From the NCBI RefSeq assembly GCF_030283205.1, contig NZ_JASNWF010000026.1:1-64000 (forward strand): 64,000 nucleotides of DNA, written 5' to 3'. Each line of letters starts with the position of its first letter. Position 1 is the first letter of the stretch. The position numbers were made by a program, and so were the translations under genes. The stretch comes from Actinomadura opuntiae. Its GTDB lineage: Bacteria > Actinomycetota > Actinomycetes > Streptosporangiales > Streptosporangiaceae. Positions 8,498 through 15,982 of the stretch are shown here, in pieces. The notes under the pieces were generated by a model, which was not told where the DNA came from, searched no databases, and saw nothing but the letters and a program-made list of their open reading frames with translations.

Positions 8498-8751
8498 GAG
8501 CGTTCCACTCACGGTGCGAGGCCGCTGCGCCGTTCGCATCGCTCCCAGACGGCATCGCACACGGCCTCGCCCAACACGCTCGCGCGCCTCGGTGGGCGGT
8601 CCTTCGCGAGTGGGGAGAGCGCATCCACCTCACCGGTTGCGCCGCAGCGGCGCTGGACGCCGCGAACCGCGAATGGCTCCGCAGCGACGGCGCGGCCGAC
8701 CGCACCGACCTGCTCGACCGCGCGTTCGGCGCGATGGCCCCCACGATCTGA
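8473..8751 (+). CDS. Small hypothetical protein
   Basis: A 92-residue ORF starting inside the 3' end of the phosphotransferase gene in another reading frame. I do not recognise a family. Its codons are strongly G/C at third positions, which supports real coding. It is rich in alanine and charged residues, with no membrane segment or signal peptide. The overlap suggests translational coupling to the kinase gene. It could still be a chance ORF. Confidence 0.5.
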   Translation: MAENPNALRAFHSRCEAAAPFASLPDGIAHGLAQHARAPRWAVLREWGERIHLTGCAAAALDAANREWLRSDGAADRTDLLDRAFGAMAPTI

Positions 8752-8763
8752 CGAAGGCGCTGA

Positions 8764-9252
8764 TCACGCGAGCGGCCGGGGGCCGGCGGCCAGGTTCCGC
8801 TGCCCCCGCCCGGCCGGGAAGTCGGCCCATACCGTTGTGCCCGGGCCGTCGGGGCGGTGTCCCCACGCCTTGGCGAGCGCGGCGACGATGTGCAGGCCGC
8901 GCCCGCTCTCACCGCTCGGGTCGGTCCGCACGACCGGCCGCGCGCCGTTCGCGCCGTCGTCGGTCACCTCGGCGCGCAGCACGCCCCGTCCCGCCCACAG
9001 CGCGATCGTGATCTTCCCGCCCCTCCCGGACGCGGTGTGCCGGATCCCGTTCGCCGCCAGCTCGTCCACCACCAGCGCCATGTCGGCCAGCAGTTCGTCA
9101 CCGGGCGCGACGTACCCGGGAACGAACGTGTCCCGTAGAAAAAGCCGAACATAAGGGACGGACCGCTCAATTCCCGGAAGCGTGAGCGCTCCCAGAAGTT
9201 CCATCGCGTCTTTCTGTCCCGTCCACGCATACCGAGCCTTGCCGGATGTCAT
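8764..9252 (-). CDS. ATP-binding protein, anti-sigma/HATPase type
   Basis: A 162-residue single-domain GHKL ATPase related to RsbW/SpoIIAB anti-sigma factors. Visible motifs are the N box ALVVDELAANGIRHT, the G1 region VTDDGANGARP and the G2 region GRGLHIVAALAKAWG. In Streptomyces such small ATPases sit beside WhiJ-like XRE regulators and DUF397 proteins, the arrangement found here. A role as a partner or antagonist in that module is inferred. I chose ATG 9252 because GAGAGGAAGG lies eight bases before it; an in-frame GTG at 9288 is possible. Confidence 0.8.
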   Translation of the reverse strand: MTSGKARYAWTGQKDAMELLGALTLPGIERSVPYVRLFLRDTFVPGYVAPGDELLADMALVVDELAANGIRHTASGRGGKITIALWAGRGVLRAEVTDDGANGARPVVRTDPSGESGRGLHIVAALAKAWGHRPDGPGTTVWADFPAGRGQRNLAAGPRPLA

Positions 9253-9435
9253 CGCACCCTTCCTCTCTTCGACATCCGTCAGGCTCACTGCACTCCGTCA
9301 CCTCATCAACACGTTCCTGCGAGGTGAGAGCCATCTGCCCGTGGCGTGTGCAAAAGCTGAAGTATCTAATTTCGAATGTATGGAAGCCGTGGCAAGCCAC
9401 CGCCAATCGAACACCCAGGGTGACATCATGCTGAC
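9253..9435. promoter_or_regulatory. Low-GC divergent promoter region of the ATPase/XRE module
   Basis: This 183-base gap is clearly richer in A/T than its surroundings around 9350-9385, with a TTCGAA palindrome at 9371-9376. CATCAT lies six bases before the XRE start. Two divergent promoters must lie here, and the AT-rich core is a likely binding site for the XRE protein. No longer symmetric operator is convincing. Confidence 0.35.
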
Positions 9436-10290
9436 ATGTCGTCAGGAGATCAGTTCTCATATCGTCGGCGAAAGATCGGGAATGCGCTACGCCGATACCG
9501 GGACGAGCGCGGCCTGACGCAGGAGGCCGCGGCACGGCTGGTCGAGCGCTCTCCGGCGTCGCTCAGCGCCTACGAGAACGGCCACCGCGCCATCCGCCCT
9601 CGGGACCTCCGCCAGATTCTCGACCACTATGGCGTTACGGACGAACGCGAACGTGCCCGTCTGCTCGACCTCGCCGCGCAGGGGCGCAAACCCGGCTGGT
9701 GGCGCGACTTCGACGTTCCGAAGACTCCGTTCATCGTGGACTTCGTGTCCCTTGAAGGGGAAGCCTCACGCATCCGCTCCTTTGAGAGCACGGCCGTCCC
9801 GGGCCTCCTGCAGACCCCCGCGTACACGGCCGCGGTCTTCGCGGCGTACGACTCCATCCGAACCGAGCCGCATCGAAAGAAGGCGGTGGAGTTCCGGCTG
9901 AGGCGGCAACACATTCTCGACAAGCCCACGCTGCGCGCCTCCTGGGTCGTCGCCGAGGCCGTGTTGCGCATGCTCGTCGGGGGCCCGAGCGTGATGAACG
10001 GGCAACTCACGAAGATCCTGGCGGTCGCGGAGGAAAGTCGACATGACCTGAGGGTGATGCCGTTGTGCGCGGGCGCGCACCCGGGCATGGACGGCTCGTT
10101 CACGATTCTGGACGTCGGGGCGGAAGTTCCTCTGCAAGTCGTGGCGACCCACAGCCTCACCCGCAGCTGGCTCATCGACGAGCCAGCAAGAATCGCCGAG
10201 TACGAACGGGTGCATACGGAGCTCACATCGCGGGCGCTCTCGGAGAGTGACTCCTGTGATCTCATTCGGGAGATAGCGTCTCAACTATGA
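9436..10290 (+). CDS. XRE helix-turn-helix regulator, WhiJ/Scr1-like (DUF5753)
   Basis: A 284-residue protein with an N-terminal XRE HTH (about residues 10-70: LTQEAAARLVERSPASLSAYENG). The C-terminal domain has the profile of DUF5753 (SFESTAVPGLLQTPAYTAAV, RRQHIL, the MPLCAGAHPGMDGSF block). Such proteins form the WhiJ-like family of actinomycetes and act with a small DUF397/BldB-like partner in developmental or stress regulation; some are described as Scr1-type toxin-antitoxin components. The stop overlaps the first DUF397 start by four bases (ATGA), so the two are co-translated. Codon use is less GC-biased than in flanking genes. Confidence 0.88.
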   Translation: MSSGDQFSYRRRKIGNALRRYRDERGLTQEAAARLVERSPASLSAYENGHRAIRPRDLRQILDHYGVTDERERARLLDLAAQGRKPGWWRDFDVPKTPFIVDFVSLEGEASRIRSFESTAVPGLLQTPAYTAAVFAAYDSIRTEPHRKKAVEFRLRRQHILDKPTLRASWVVAEAVLRMLVGGPSVMNGQLTKILAVAEESRHDLRVMPLCAGAHPGMDGSFTILDVGAEVPLQVVATHSLTRSWLIDEPARIAEYERVHTELTSRALSESDSCDLIREIASQL

Positions 10291-10493
10291 GCGGACATTT
10301 CCCTGAGCGGGCGCGGTGGCGCAAGAGCAGTTACAGCACGCAGGACCCGGCCGAGTGTGTGGAGGCCGGCCGCCTGGCGCGGGACGTCGTAACGCGGGAC
10401 TCAAAGGATCCGTCCGGACCGGTGCTCGCGTTCGAACCACGGGAGTGGGCGGCGTTCCTCAGCGAGATCAAAGGTGGTGCGTACGACTCATGA
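10287..10493 (+). CDS. DUF397 protein, first copy
   Basis: A 68-residue DUF397 protein with the usual W-x-K-S-S-Y-S opening, a central C-V-E segment, RDSKDPSGPVLAF and the closing EWAAFL. DUF397 proteins are small actinobacterial partners of WhiJ-like XRE regulators. It overlaps the XRE gene (ATGA at 10287-10290) and the second copy (ATGA at 10490-10493), so the three genes form one coupled unit. Confidence 0.85.
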   Translation: MSGHFPERARWRKSSYSTQDPAECVEAGRLARDVVTRDSKDPSGPVLAFEPREWAAFLSEIKGGAYDS

Positions 10494-10696
10494 ACGGGCG
10501 CGAGTTGCCCACGATGTGTTGGCGGACCAGCAGTTACAGTTCTGGGCAAGGGACTCAGTGTGTCGAGGTCGGGTGCATGACGCGAGGTGTCGTGGCGCGG
10601 GACTCGAAGGACCCGTCGGGGCCCGTGCTGGCCTTCAGTCCGGGGGAGTGGGCGGCGTTCCTCGGTGACGTTAAGCGCGGCCTTTATGACGCGTGA
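10490..10696 (+). CDS. DUF397 protein, second tandem copy
   Basis: A second 68-residue DUF397 protein, starting at the ATG that overlaps the previous stop. It keeps WRTSSYS, QCVEVG, the identical 13-residue RDSKDPSGPVLAF and EWAAFL, so it is a tandem duplicate of the upstream gene that has diverged at the N-terminal third. The two copies may bind the XRE partner differently, which is inference. Confidence 0.8.
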   Translation: MNGRELPTMCWRTSSYSSGQGTQCVEVGCMTRGVVARDSKDPSGPVLAFSPGEWAAFLGDVKRGLYDA

Positions 10697-10771
10697 TCTG
10701 CCCGAGGCGGTAGCGGTCCTTCTGAGGGACGCCGGTTGAGTCGCTGCGTTGCGGGATGGGTGGTGGGCTGG

Positions 10772-11821
10772 TCAGGGGTGGGTGGTGGTTCGGCGGACGA
10801 TGGTCCAGGGGGCGGCTCGGGAGTCCAGTGGTTCGCCGAGGGCCGCGCGGGCGCAGGCGGCGCCCTGGTCGCGGAGCGACTGGGCGACCGTCGTCAGGCC
10901 GAGCCGCGCCGCCACCGCCGCGTCGTCCCACCCGGTCACCGCCACGTCGCCCGGAACGGTGCGGCCGGCGGCGCGGACGGCGTCGAGGACCCCGGCCGCC
11001 TGCTGGTCGCTCATCGCGGCGATCGCGTCGGGCGGCTCGGGGGAGGCCAGCAGGGCCGCCGCGATCCGCTCGGCCTCGGCCGTGTCGTTGCGCGCGCACA
11101 CCGCGACGGTCACGTCGCGCCAGGCGATGCCGGCGCTCTCGGCCGCCTGCCGGTAGCCCTCCAGCCGGTCGCGGGTCACCGGGAACAGGACGTCCGGCGG
11201 ATCGATGCCGGTAGTGATCGTGCTGACCCGGTCCCGGGAGAGCGGGAAGCTCACCACCGCCGGACGTGACGCGCCCGCGAACGCGAGCGCGCCGATCGCG
11301 CGGGCCGCCGCGCGGTTGTCGATGCTCACCAATCCGAGCCCGGGGACCGCCGGGCCTCCGTGGACCACCGCGGGACGCTTCACCGCCCGGACGGCCGGCA
11401 GGACCGGGTCGTCGTCGGAGGTGGTCCAGACGACGAACCCGTCGACGGCGGCCTCGGTGATCCGGCGGCCGTCGTCGGCGGCGCCGGTGATCGGCAGGAT
11501 GGTCATGCCGTACCCGCGATCGGCGCAGACGTCGGCGATCCCCGCCAGGAACGACGCCGCCTCCGGATCCTCGAACGCGTAGCTCAGATGCTCGCCCATG
11601 ACGACGCCGAGGGCGCGGGTGCTGCCGCGGCGCAGCGACCGGGCGCTCGGGTCGGGACCGGCGTAGCCGAGCCGGGCCGCCGCGTCGAGCACCTTCGATC
11701 GCGCCCGGTCCGACACGCGCTCCGGCCGGTTGTAGGTGTACGAGGCGGTCATGACCGAGACCCCGGCCAGCTCGGCGACCTGCGCGAGCGTCACCCGCTT
11801 GGCATCCGCGGACGATTCCAT
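10772..11821 (-). CDS. LacI family transcriptional regulator
   Basis: A 349-residue LacI/GalR regulator. The N-terminal HTH (residues 8-60: VTLAQVAELAGVSVMTASYT, with hinge RSLRRGSTRALGVVM) is followed by a periplasmic-binding-like effector domain containing ISDQQ-like and VAVTGWDDAAVAARL segments. It is divergent from an MFS transporter gene 37 bases away, its likely target. The start at 11821 is set by the HTH and by TAGGCT seven bases upstream; a longer reading frame exists but would run antisense through the transporter. Confidence 0.9.
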   Translation of the reverse strand: MESSADAKRVTLAQVAELAGVSVMTASYTYNRPERVSDRARSKVLDAAARLGYAGPDPSARSLRRGSTRALGVVMGEHLSYAFEDPEAASFLAGIADVCADRGYGMTILPITGAADDGRRITEAAVDGFVVWTTSDDDPVLPAVRAVKRPAVVHGGPAVPGLGLVSIDNRAAARAIGALAFAGASRPAVVSFPLSRDRVSTITTGIDPPDVLFPVTRDRLEGYRQAAESAGIAWRDVTVAVCARNDTAEAERIAAALLASPEPPDAIAAMSDQQAAGVLDAVRAAGRTVPGDVAVTGWDDAAVAARLGLTTVAQSLRDQGAACARAALGEPLDSRAAPWTIVRRTTTHP

Positions 11822-11828
11822 GACGACC

Positions 11829-11834
11829 AGCCTA
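11829..11834 (-). promoter_or_regulatory. -10 element (TAGGCT) of the LacI gene
   Basis: On the minus strand TAGGCT is followed by seven bases and the ATG at 11821. The LacI operator candidate at 11842-11857 lies directly upstream, so autoregulation is likely. Confidence 0.45.
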
Positions 11835-11841
11835 GCGGGCT

Positions 11842-11857
11842 TGTGTATCGTTACACA
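11842..11857. promoter_or_regulatory. LacI-type operator between regulator and MFS gene
   Basis: TGTGTATCGTTACACA is a near-perfect palindrome (7 of 8 pairs) centred on CG, the typical form of a LacI-family operator. It contains the MFS gene's candidate -10 element TATCGT (11846-11851), which is seven bases before the ATG at 11859. Bound repressor would block transcription of the transporter directly. Confidence 0.65.
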
Positions 11858-11858
11858 T

Positions 11859-13073
11859 ATGTCCGGGATGCCTGCCTCGTCGCCGCGCCGCCTGATCGCT
11901 TCGGCGATCGTGGCCTTCGCGGCGTTCGGCGCTTTCTGGGGTGTGTGGGGTGCCTCCGTGCCACGGGTGCAGCGGCAGGCCGGCATCGACGACGGCGGAC
12001 TCGGCTTCGCGCTGCTGTTCGTGGGCGGTGGCGCCCTTCCCTCGATGCTGCTCATGGGCCGGGCGCTCGACCGATGGGGGCCGCGGGTCGCGGCCGCGGC
12101 CATCGCCGCCCTCGGCTGCGCCGGCGCCGGAATGGCGCTGACCGCGGTGGACCTGCCGTCCCTGTGCGCCGGGCTGGCCGTCGTCGGCGCCACCAGCGGA
12201 GCGGCGGACGTGGCCATGAACGCGGTCGCGGGTCGTGCGGAGAGGATCGCCGGCCGTCCCGTCATCACCCGCGCCCACGGCGTCTTCTCCAGCCTCGTGG
12301 TCCTCGCGAGCCTCGCCACCGGGTCGGCCGCGTCGCTGCCGGTCGTGGTCCCGTTCGCGGCCGTGGCCGTCGCCTCCTTGGCGGCCGGCGCCGCCCTGCT
12401 CGCGACCCTGGGCGCCGGAAGCGGCGACGGGCGGGCCCGGGAGCACGTCCCGATGCCGTCCGGACGGGGCGGGATCGTCCCGTTCGTGCTCATCGGGACG
12501 CTGGGCGCGCTCGGTTTCGCCGGGGAGAACGCGCACCAGAGCTGGAGCGCCGTCTTCGCCCACGACGAACTCCACTCGGGCACCGGGCTCAGCGCCGTCG
12601 CGCCCGCCGTGTTCGCCGGAGCGGTCGCGATCACCCGGTTCGCCGTCGGCGGGCTCAAGGCCGCCCACGCCCGCACCGTCCTCCTCGCTGGCGCGACGGT
12701 CGCCGCCGGCGGGGCGGCCCTCATCGCGGCGGCGCCCACGCTCCTCGTCGCCGGGCTCGGGCTCGCGGTGGCCGCCGCCGGAACCGCGGTACTGTTCCCG
12801 ACCCTGCTCGGCATCGTCTCGCGGAACGTCGAGGAGTCCCGCCGCGGCCGCGCCACCTCCGTCGTGACGACCGTGTCCTACCTCGGGTTCCTCCTCGGAC
12901 CGGTGTACGTCGGGCTGTGGGCCGACGCCGTGGGGCTGCGCGCAGCCATGCTCGCGATCGCCGCCCTCGCCGCCGCCCTGCTCGTCCTCACCCCGGTGTT
13001 CCTGCGTCTCAGCGGCCTCGGCACCAGTACGCCGGACGCACGTGAGCGGGACGGCCGGGTCCCGGTGCGCTGA
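11859..13073 (+). CDS. MFS transporter (about 12 membrane segments)
   Basis: A 404-residue major facilitator superfamily permease. It begins with a short polar head, then FAAFGAFWGVWGASVP as the first membrane segment. The loop motif MGRALDRWGPR after segment two matches the G-x-x-x-D-R-x-G-R MFS signature. An acidic GFAGENAHQSWSAVF segment lies mid-protein. Substrate is unknown; the divergent LacI regulator suggests a sugar or related metabolite, which is inference. An in-frame ATG at 11868 is an alternative start. Confidence 0.85.
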   Translation: MSGMPASSPRRLIASAIVAFAAFGAFWGVWGASVPRVQRQAGIDDGGLGFALLFVGGGALPSMLLMGRALDRWGPRVAAAAIAALGCAGAGMALTAVDLPSLCAGLAVVGATSGAADVAMNAVAGRAERIAGRPVITRAHGVFSSLVVLASLATGSAASLPVVVPFAAVAVASLAAGAALLATLGAGSGDGRAREHVPMPSGRGGIVPFVLIGTLGALGFAGENAHQSWSAVFAHDELHSGTGLSAVAPAVFAGAVAITRFAVGGLKAAHARTVLLAGATVAAGGAALIAAAPTLLVAGLGLAVAAAGTAVLFPTLLGIVSRNVEESRRGRATSVVTTVSYLGFLLGPVYVGLWADAVGLRAAMLAIAALAAALLVLTPVFLRLSGLGTSTPDARERDGRVPVR

Positions 13074-13084
13074 TCAGCGGACGA

Positions 13085-13684
13085 TCAACCCCGCGGGTCG
13101 CGGACGACCCCGGCGATCGTCGTGCTGACGACCCGGCGGACGGCCTCGGGGTCCGGGCGGGGGCCGGTCCGGTCGGCGAACACCAGGTGCCCGGCGCCGA
13201 CCAGCATCGGGGCGAGGGCGTCCACGTCGGCGTCGGCGGCGATGCGGCCCAGGTCGCGTTCGGCGACCAGGTAGGAGGCGATCATGGCGGTCGCCTCGGA
13301 GGCGAGCGGCACCCCGGTCGGCCTGGTCGCGCGGAGCTTGGCGCGCAGCTCGTCCCGCGAGGTGATGAGGGCGACGATGGCCACCGCGACCGTCTCGAAC
13401 ACGCTGGTCAGGGCCTCGGCGAGGTTGCCCGCGACGGTCCCGGTCCCGGCCGACGCGCGCAGGTCCGCCTCCTGCGCCCGGACGCGGGCGATGCGGTCCT
13501 CGACGAGTTCGGCGAGGAAGGTGTCGAAGTCGCTGAAGTGCCGGTGCAGGACGCCCTTGGCGCATCCGGCCTCGGTGGTGACGGCCCGGCTGGTCAGCGC
13601 GTTCGGCCCGTCGCGGAGCAGGACGCGCTCGGCCGCGTCGAACAGCTGCTGCCGAGCGTCCCGCAGAGCCACCCCGGTCGGCAC
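13085..13684 (-). CDS. TetR family transcriptional regulator
   Basis: A 199-residue TetR repressor: the N-terminal HTH (LFDAAERVLLRDG, AVTTEAGCAKGVLHRHFSD) followed by an alpha-helical ligand domain. The GTG at 13684 is chosen because GGAGGGAGAGG precedes it. It is divergent from a methyltransferase gene, with a TetR-like palindrome between them, so it probably represses that gene and itself. It is convergent with the MFS gene, leaving only 11 bases between the stops. Confidence 0.87.
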   Translation of the reverse strand: MPTGVALRDARQQLFDAAERVLLRDGPNALTSRAVTTEAGCAKGVLHRHFSDFDTFLAELVEDRIARVRAQEADLRASAGTGTVAGNLAEALTSVFETVAVAIVALITSRDELRAKLRATRPTGVPLASEATAMIASYLVAERDLGRIAADADVDALAPMLVGAGHLVFADRTGPRPDPEAVRRVVSTTIAGVVRDPRG

Positions 13685-13710
13685 AGTGCACCTCTCCCTC
13701 CGTGCGCCCG

Positions 13711-13741
13711 TTGACAGAGTGGGCGACCGCCCATTTATAGT
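13711..13741 (+). promoter_or_regulatory. Methyltransferase promoter with embedded TetR operator
   Basis: A perfect -35 (TTGACA, 13711-13716) and TATAGT -10 (13736-13741) are separated by 19 bases. Inside the spacer lies TGGGCGACCGCCCA (13720-13733), a palindrome with 6-base arms. The ATG at 13748 is seven bases after the -10 element, so the transcript should be leaderless. The minus-strand TATAAA (13739-13734) could serve the TetR gene. Repression by steric block is a strong inference. Confidence 0.65.
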
Positions 13742-13747
13742 GGGCAC

Positions 13748-14563
13748 ATGACCACTCTACCGCCGGGGCGGCCGCTGGCCCCTCACCAGCACCGGGACGT
13801 GGCCGAGTCGTTCGGCATCGACACCGAGCGCTACGACCGCACCCGCCCGCCGTACCCGGACGCCCTCATCGAGCGGATCGTCGAGGGCAGTCCCGGACGC
13901 GACGTCCTCGACATCGGCTGCGGCACCGGCATCGAGGCACGGCAGTTCCGGGCGGCCGGATGCCGGGTCCTCGGCGTGGAGCCCGACCCCCGGATGGCGG
14001 CGTTCGCGCGCCGCACCGGCGTCGAGGTGGAGGTGGCGACGATCGAGGAGTGGGACCCGGCCGGCCGGACGTTCGACGCCGCCGTCGCCGGCACGGCCTG
14101 GCACTGGGTCGACCCGGTCGCCGGCGCCGCCAAGGCCGCGCTGGCCCTGCGCCCCGCCGGCCGCCTGGCCGTCTTCTGGCACGCGTTCCAACTGCCGGCC
14201 GAGGTCACCGAGGCCTTCGTCGCGGTCTACCGGCGCGTGGCACCGGACTCGCCGTTCAACACGCAGGCGGCGCGGCAGGCCACGGACGCCTACCGCCCCA
14301 TCCTCGACAAGGCCACCGAGGGGATCGAGGAGACCGGCGCCTTCACCGCCCCCGAAGAGTGGCGTTTCAGGTGGGAGTGCACCTACACCCGCGACGAGTG
14401 GCTCGACCAGATGCCCACGCAGGGGCCCCTCACCCGCCTGCCACCGGAGAAGGTGGCGGAGGTCCTGGACGGCGTCGGCTCCGCGATCGACGCGCTGGGC
14501 GGCTCGTTCACCATGCCCTACACCACCATCGCCCTGACCGCCACGCGGGCTGCTGCTCCCTGA
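13748..14563 (+). CDS. Class I SAM-dependent methyltransferase
   Basis: A 271-residue Rossmann-fold methyltransferase. Motif I is VLDIGCGTGIEARQF, the acidic residue of motif II is in VLGVEPDPRM, and GTAWHWVDPV matches the motif IV region. It resembles the Methyltransf_11/UbiE-like group, whose substrates vary widely. The TetR gene is divergent and an operator sits in its promoter, pointing to inducible modification of a small molecule or antibiotic; this is inference. A second, related enzyme lies at 58958-59746. Confidence 0.85.
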   Translation: MTTLPPGRPLAPHQHRDVAESFGIDTERYDRTRPPYPDALIERIVEGSPGRDVLDIGCGTGIEARQFRAAGCRVLGVEPDPRMAAFARRTGVEVEVATIEEWDPAGRTFDAAVAGTAWHWVDPVAGAAKAALALRPAGRLAVFWHAFQLPAEVTEAFVAVYRRVAPDSPFNTQAARQATDAYRPILDKATEGIEETGAFTAPEEWRFRWECTYTRDEWLDQMPTQGPLTRLPPEKVAEVLDGVGSAIDALGGSFTMPYTTIALTATRAAAP

Positions 14564-14612
14564 CCCGCCCGCCCGCCGCCGGCAGGCTCGTGGTGGTAGT
14601 CACATTCGTGTC

Positions 14613-14648
14613 TAGTCAATAGATTGAATAATGGTCCGGCGCTATCTT
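14613..14648 (+). promoter_or_regulatory. PadR promoter and candidate operator
   Basis: TCAAT-AG-ATTGA (14616-14627), extendable to TA/TA at the flanks (14613-14630), is an AT-rich palindrome standing out from the GC-rich background. TATCTT (14643-14648) lies six bases before the PadR ATG at 14655, a leaderless arrangement. PadR proteins often repress their own gene, so this is a good self-operator candidate. Confidence 0.5.
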
Positions 14649-14654
14649 CGGATC

Positions 14655-15209
14655 ATGTCGTTGCGTCACGCGGTGATGGCCGCGTTGCTGGAGGGTGAGG
14701 CGTCGGGGTACGACCTCGCCAAGGGGTTCGACGCGTCGGTGGCGAACTTCTGGATGGCCACGCCGCAGCAGCTGTACCGGGAGCTCGACCGCATGCGCGA
14801 CGACGGCCTGGTGGCGGCGCGGCTCGTCCAGCAGGAGCGGCGGCCGAACAAGCGGCTGTTCTCGCTGACCGAGGAGGGCCGGCGCGAGCTGCGGGAGTTC
14901 ACCGCGAGGCCGCCGCGCCCGGGCGCGATCCGCGACGAGATGATGGTCATGGTGCAGGCCGTCGACGCGGGCGACGCCGAGGGCGTGCGGGCGGCCGTCG
15001 AGGAGCGGGTGGAGTGGGCGCGGGCGAAGATCGCCCGGTTCGAGCGGCTGCAGGCCAGGCTGCTGGACGGCCGCACCGAGGAGGAGTTCCTCGCGCACGC
15101 CGACCGCGTCGGCCCCTACCTGACGCTGATGCGCGGCCTGGAGTTCGAACGCGAGAACCAGCGGTGGGGCGAGTGGGCCCTGAACGTGCTCCGGCAGCGG
15201 GTCGGCTGA
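14655..15209 (+). CDS. PadR family transcriptional regulator
   Basis: A 184-residue PadR regulator with an N-terminal winged helix (LRHAVMAALLEGEASGYDLAKGFD, then QLYRELDRMRDDGLV and the LFSLTEEGRRELREF wing) and a C-terminal helical dimerisation domain ending in RENQRWGEWAL. I chose ATG 14655 rather than an in-frame ATG at 14631, because the family starts here and TATCTT is correctly placed. The next gene begins at the base after the stop codon, so the two are tightly coupled. Confidence 0.87.
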   Translation: MSLRHAVMAALLEGEASGYDLAKGFDASVANFWMATPQQLYRELDRMRDDGLVAARLVQQERRPNKRLFSLTEEGRRELREFTARPPRPGAIRDEMMVMVQAVDAGDAEGVRAAVEERVEWARAKIARFERLQARLLDGRTEEEFLAHADRVGPYLTLMRGLEFERENQRWGEWALNVLRQRVG

Positions 15210-15980
15210 ATGGGGTACCTCAGATACGTCGCGGTGGGGGACAGCCAGACCGAGGGCCTGAACGACGGCGACGAGCGCCGCGGCTACCGGGGATGGGCCG
15301 ACCGGCTGGCCGAGCTGCTCGCGGCGGACGAGCCGGACTTCCGCTACGCCAACCTCGCGGTGCGCGGGCGGCTCGCCGCGCGGGTGCGGGCGGAGCAGAC
15401 CGAGGCCGCGCTCGCCCTCGAACCGGACCTGGTGACGGTCATGGCCGGCATGAACGACCTGGTCCGGCCAGGATTCGATGCGGGCGCCGTCGCGGCGGAG
15501 CTCGAGGCGATGCTGTCGGCGTTCGCCGCGTCCGGTGCGAGGGTGGTCACGTTCACCTTCCCCGACGTCGCGCGGATCGCGCCGCTGGTACGGCACCTGC
15601 GGCCGCGGGTGGTCGATTTCAACGAGCGCATCCGGGAGGCGGCCGGCCGGCACGGTGCCGCCGTGGTGGACACGTTCCCGCATCCCGTGACGACCGATCC
15701 GCGGCTGTGGAGCACCGACCGCATCCACGCGTCCCCGCTCGGGCACGCGCGCATCGCGGCGGCCACCGCGCACGCGCTCGGCCTGCCCGGGAGCGACGCG
15801 TCCTGGTCCGACGCGCTCGCGCCGCTGCGGCCCGTCCCGCCGTGGCGACGGGCCGCGGGCGAGGCGGCATGGGCGGCCGGGTTCATGGGGCCGTGGATCG
15901 TGCGCCGCCTGCGCGGACGCTCATCGGGGGACGGCCGCACCGCGAAGAGGCCGCGGCTGGAGCCGGTCGTCCTGACGTGA
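15210..15980 (+). CDS. SGNH/GDSL hydrolase
   Basis: A 256-residue GDSL-type esterase/lipase. Block I is VAVGDSQTEG with the nucleophilic serine, block III is MAGMNDLVRPG, and block V is DRIHASPLGHARIA with the Asp-x-x-His pair. No clear signal peptide is seen. The ATG directly follows the PadR stop codon (TGAATG), so expression is tied to the PadR regulator. Members of this family deacylate diverse esters; the substrate is unknown. Confidence 0.87.
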   Translation: MGYLRYVAVGDSQTEGLNDGDERRGYRGWADRLAELLAADEPDFRYANLAVRGRLAARVRAEQTEAALALEPDLVTVMAGMNDLVRPGFDAGAVAAELEAMLSAFAASGARVVTFTFPDVARIAPLVRHLRPRVVDFNERIREAAGRHGAAVVDTFPHPVTTDPRLWSTDRIHASPLGHARIAAATAHALGLPGSDASWSDALAPLRPVPPWRRAAGEAAWAAGFMGPWIVRRLRGRSSGDGRTAKRPRLEPVVLT

Positions 15981-15982
15981 GG

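Noticed and set aside
10772..12856. 694-codon minus-strand frame joining the LacI gene to an upstream segment
   Set aside because: The N-terminal 345 codons are antisense to the MFS gene and Ser/Pro/Ala-rich; the true start is at the HTH at 11821.
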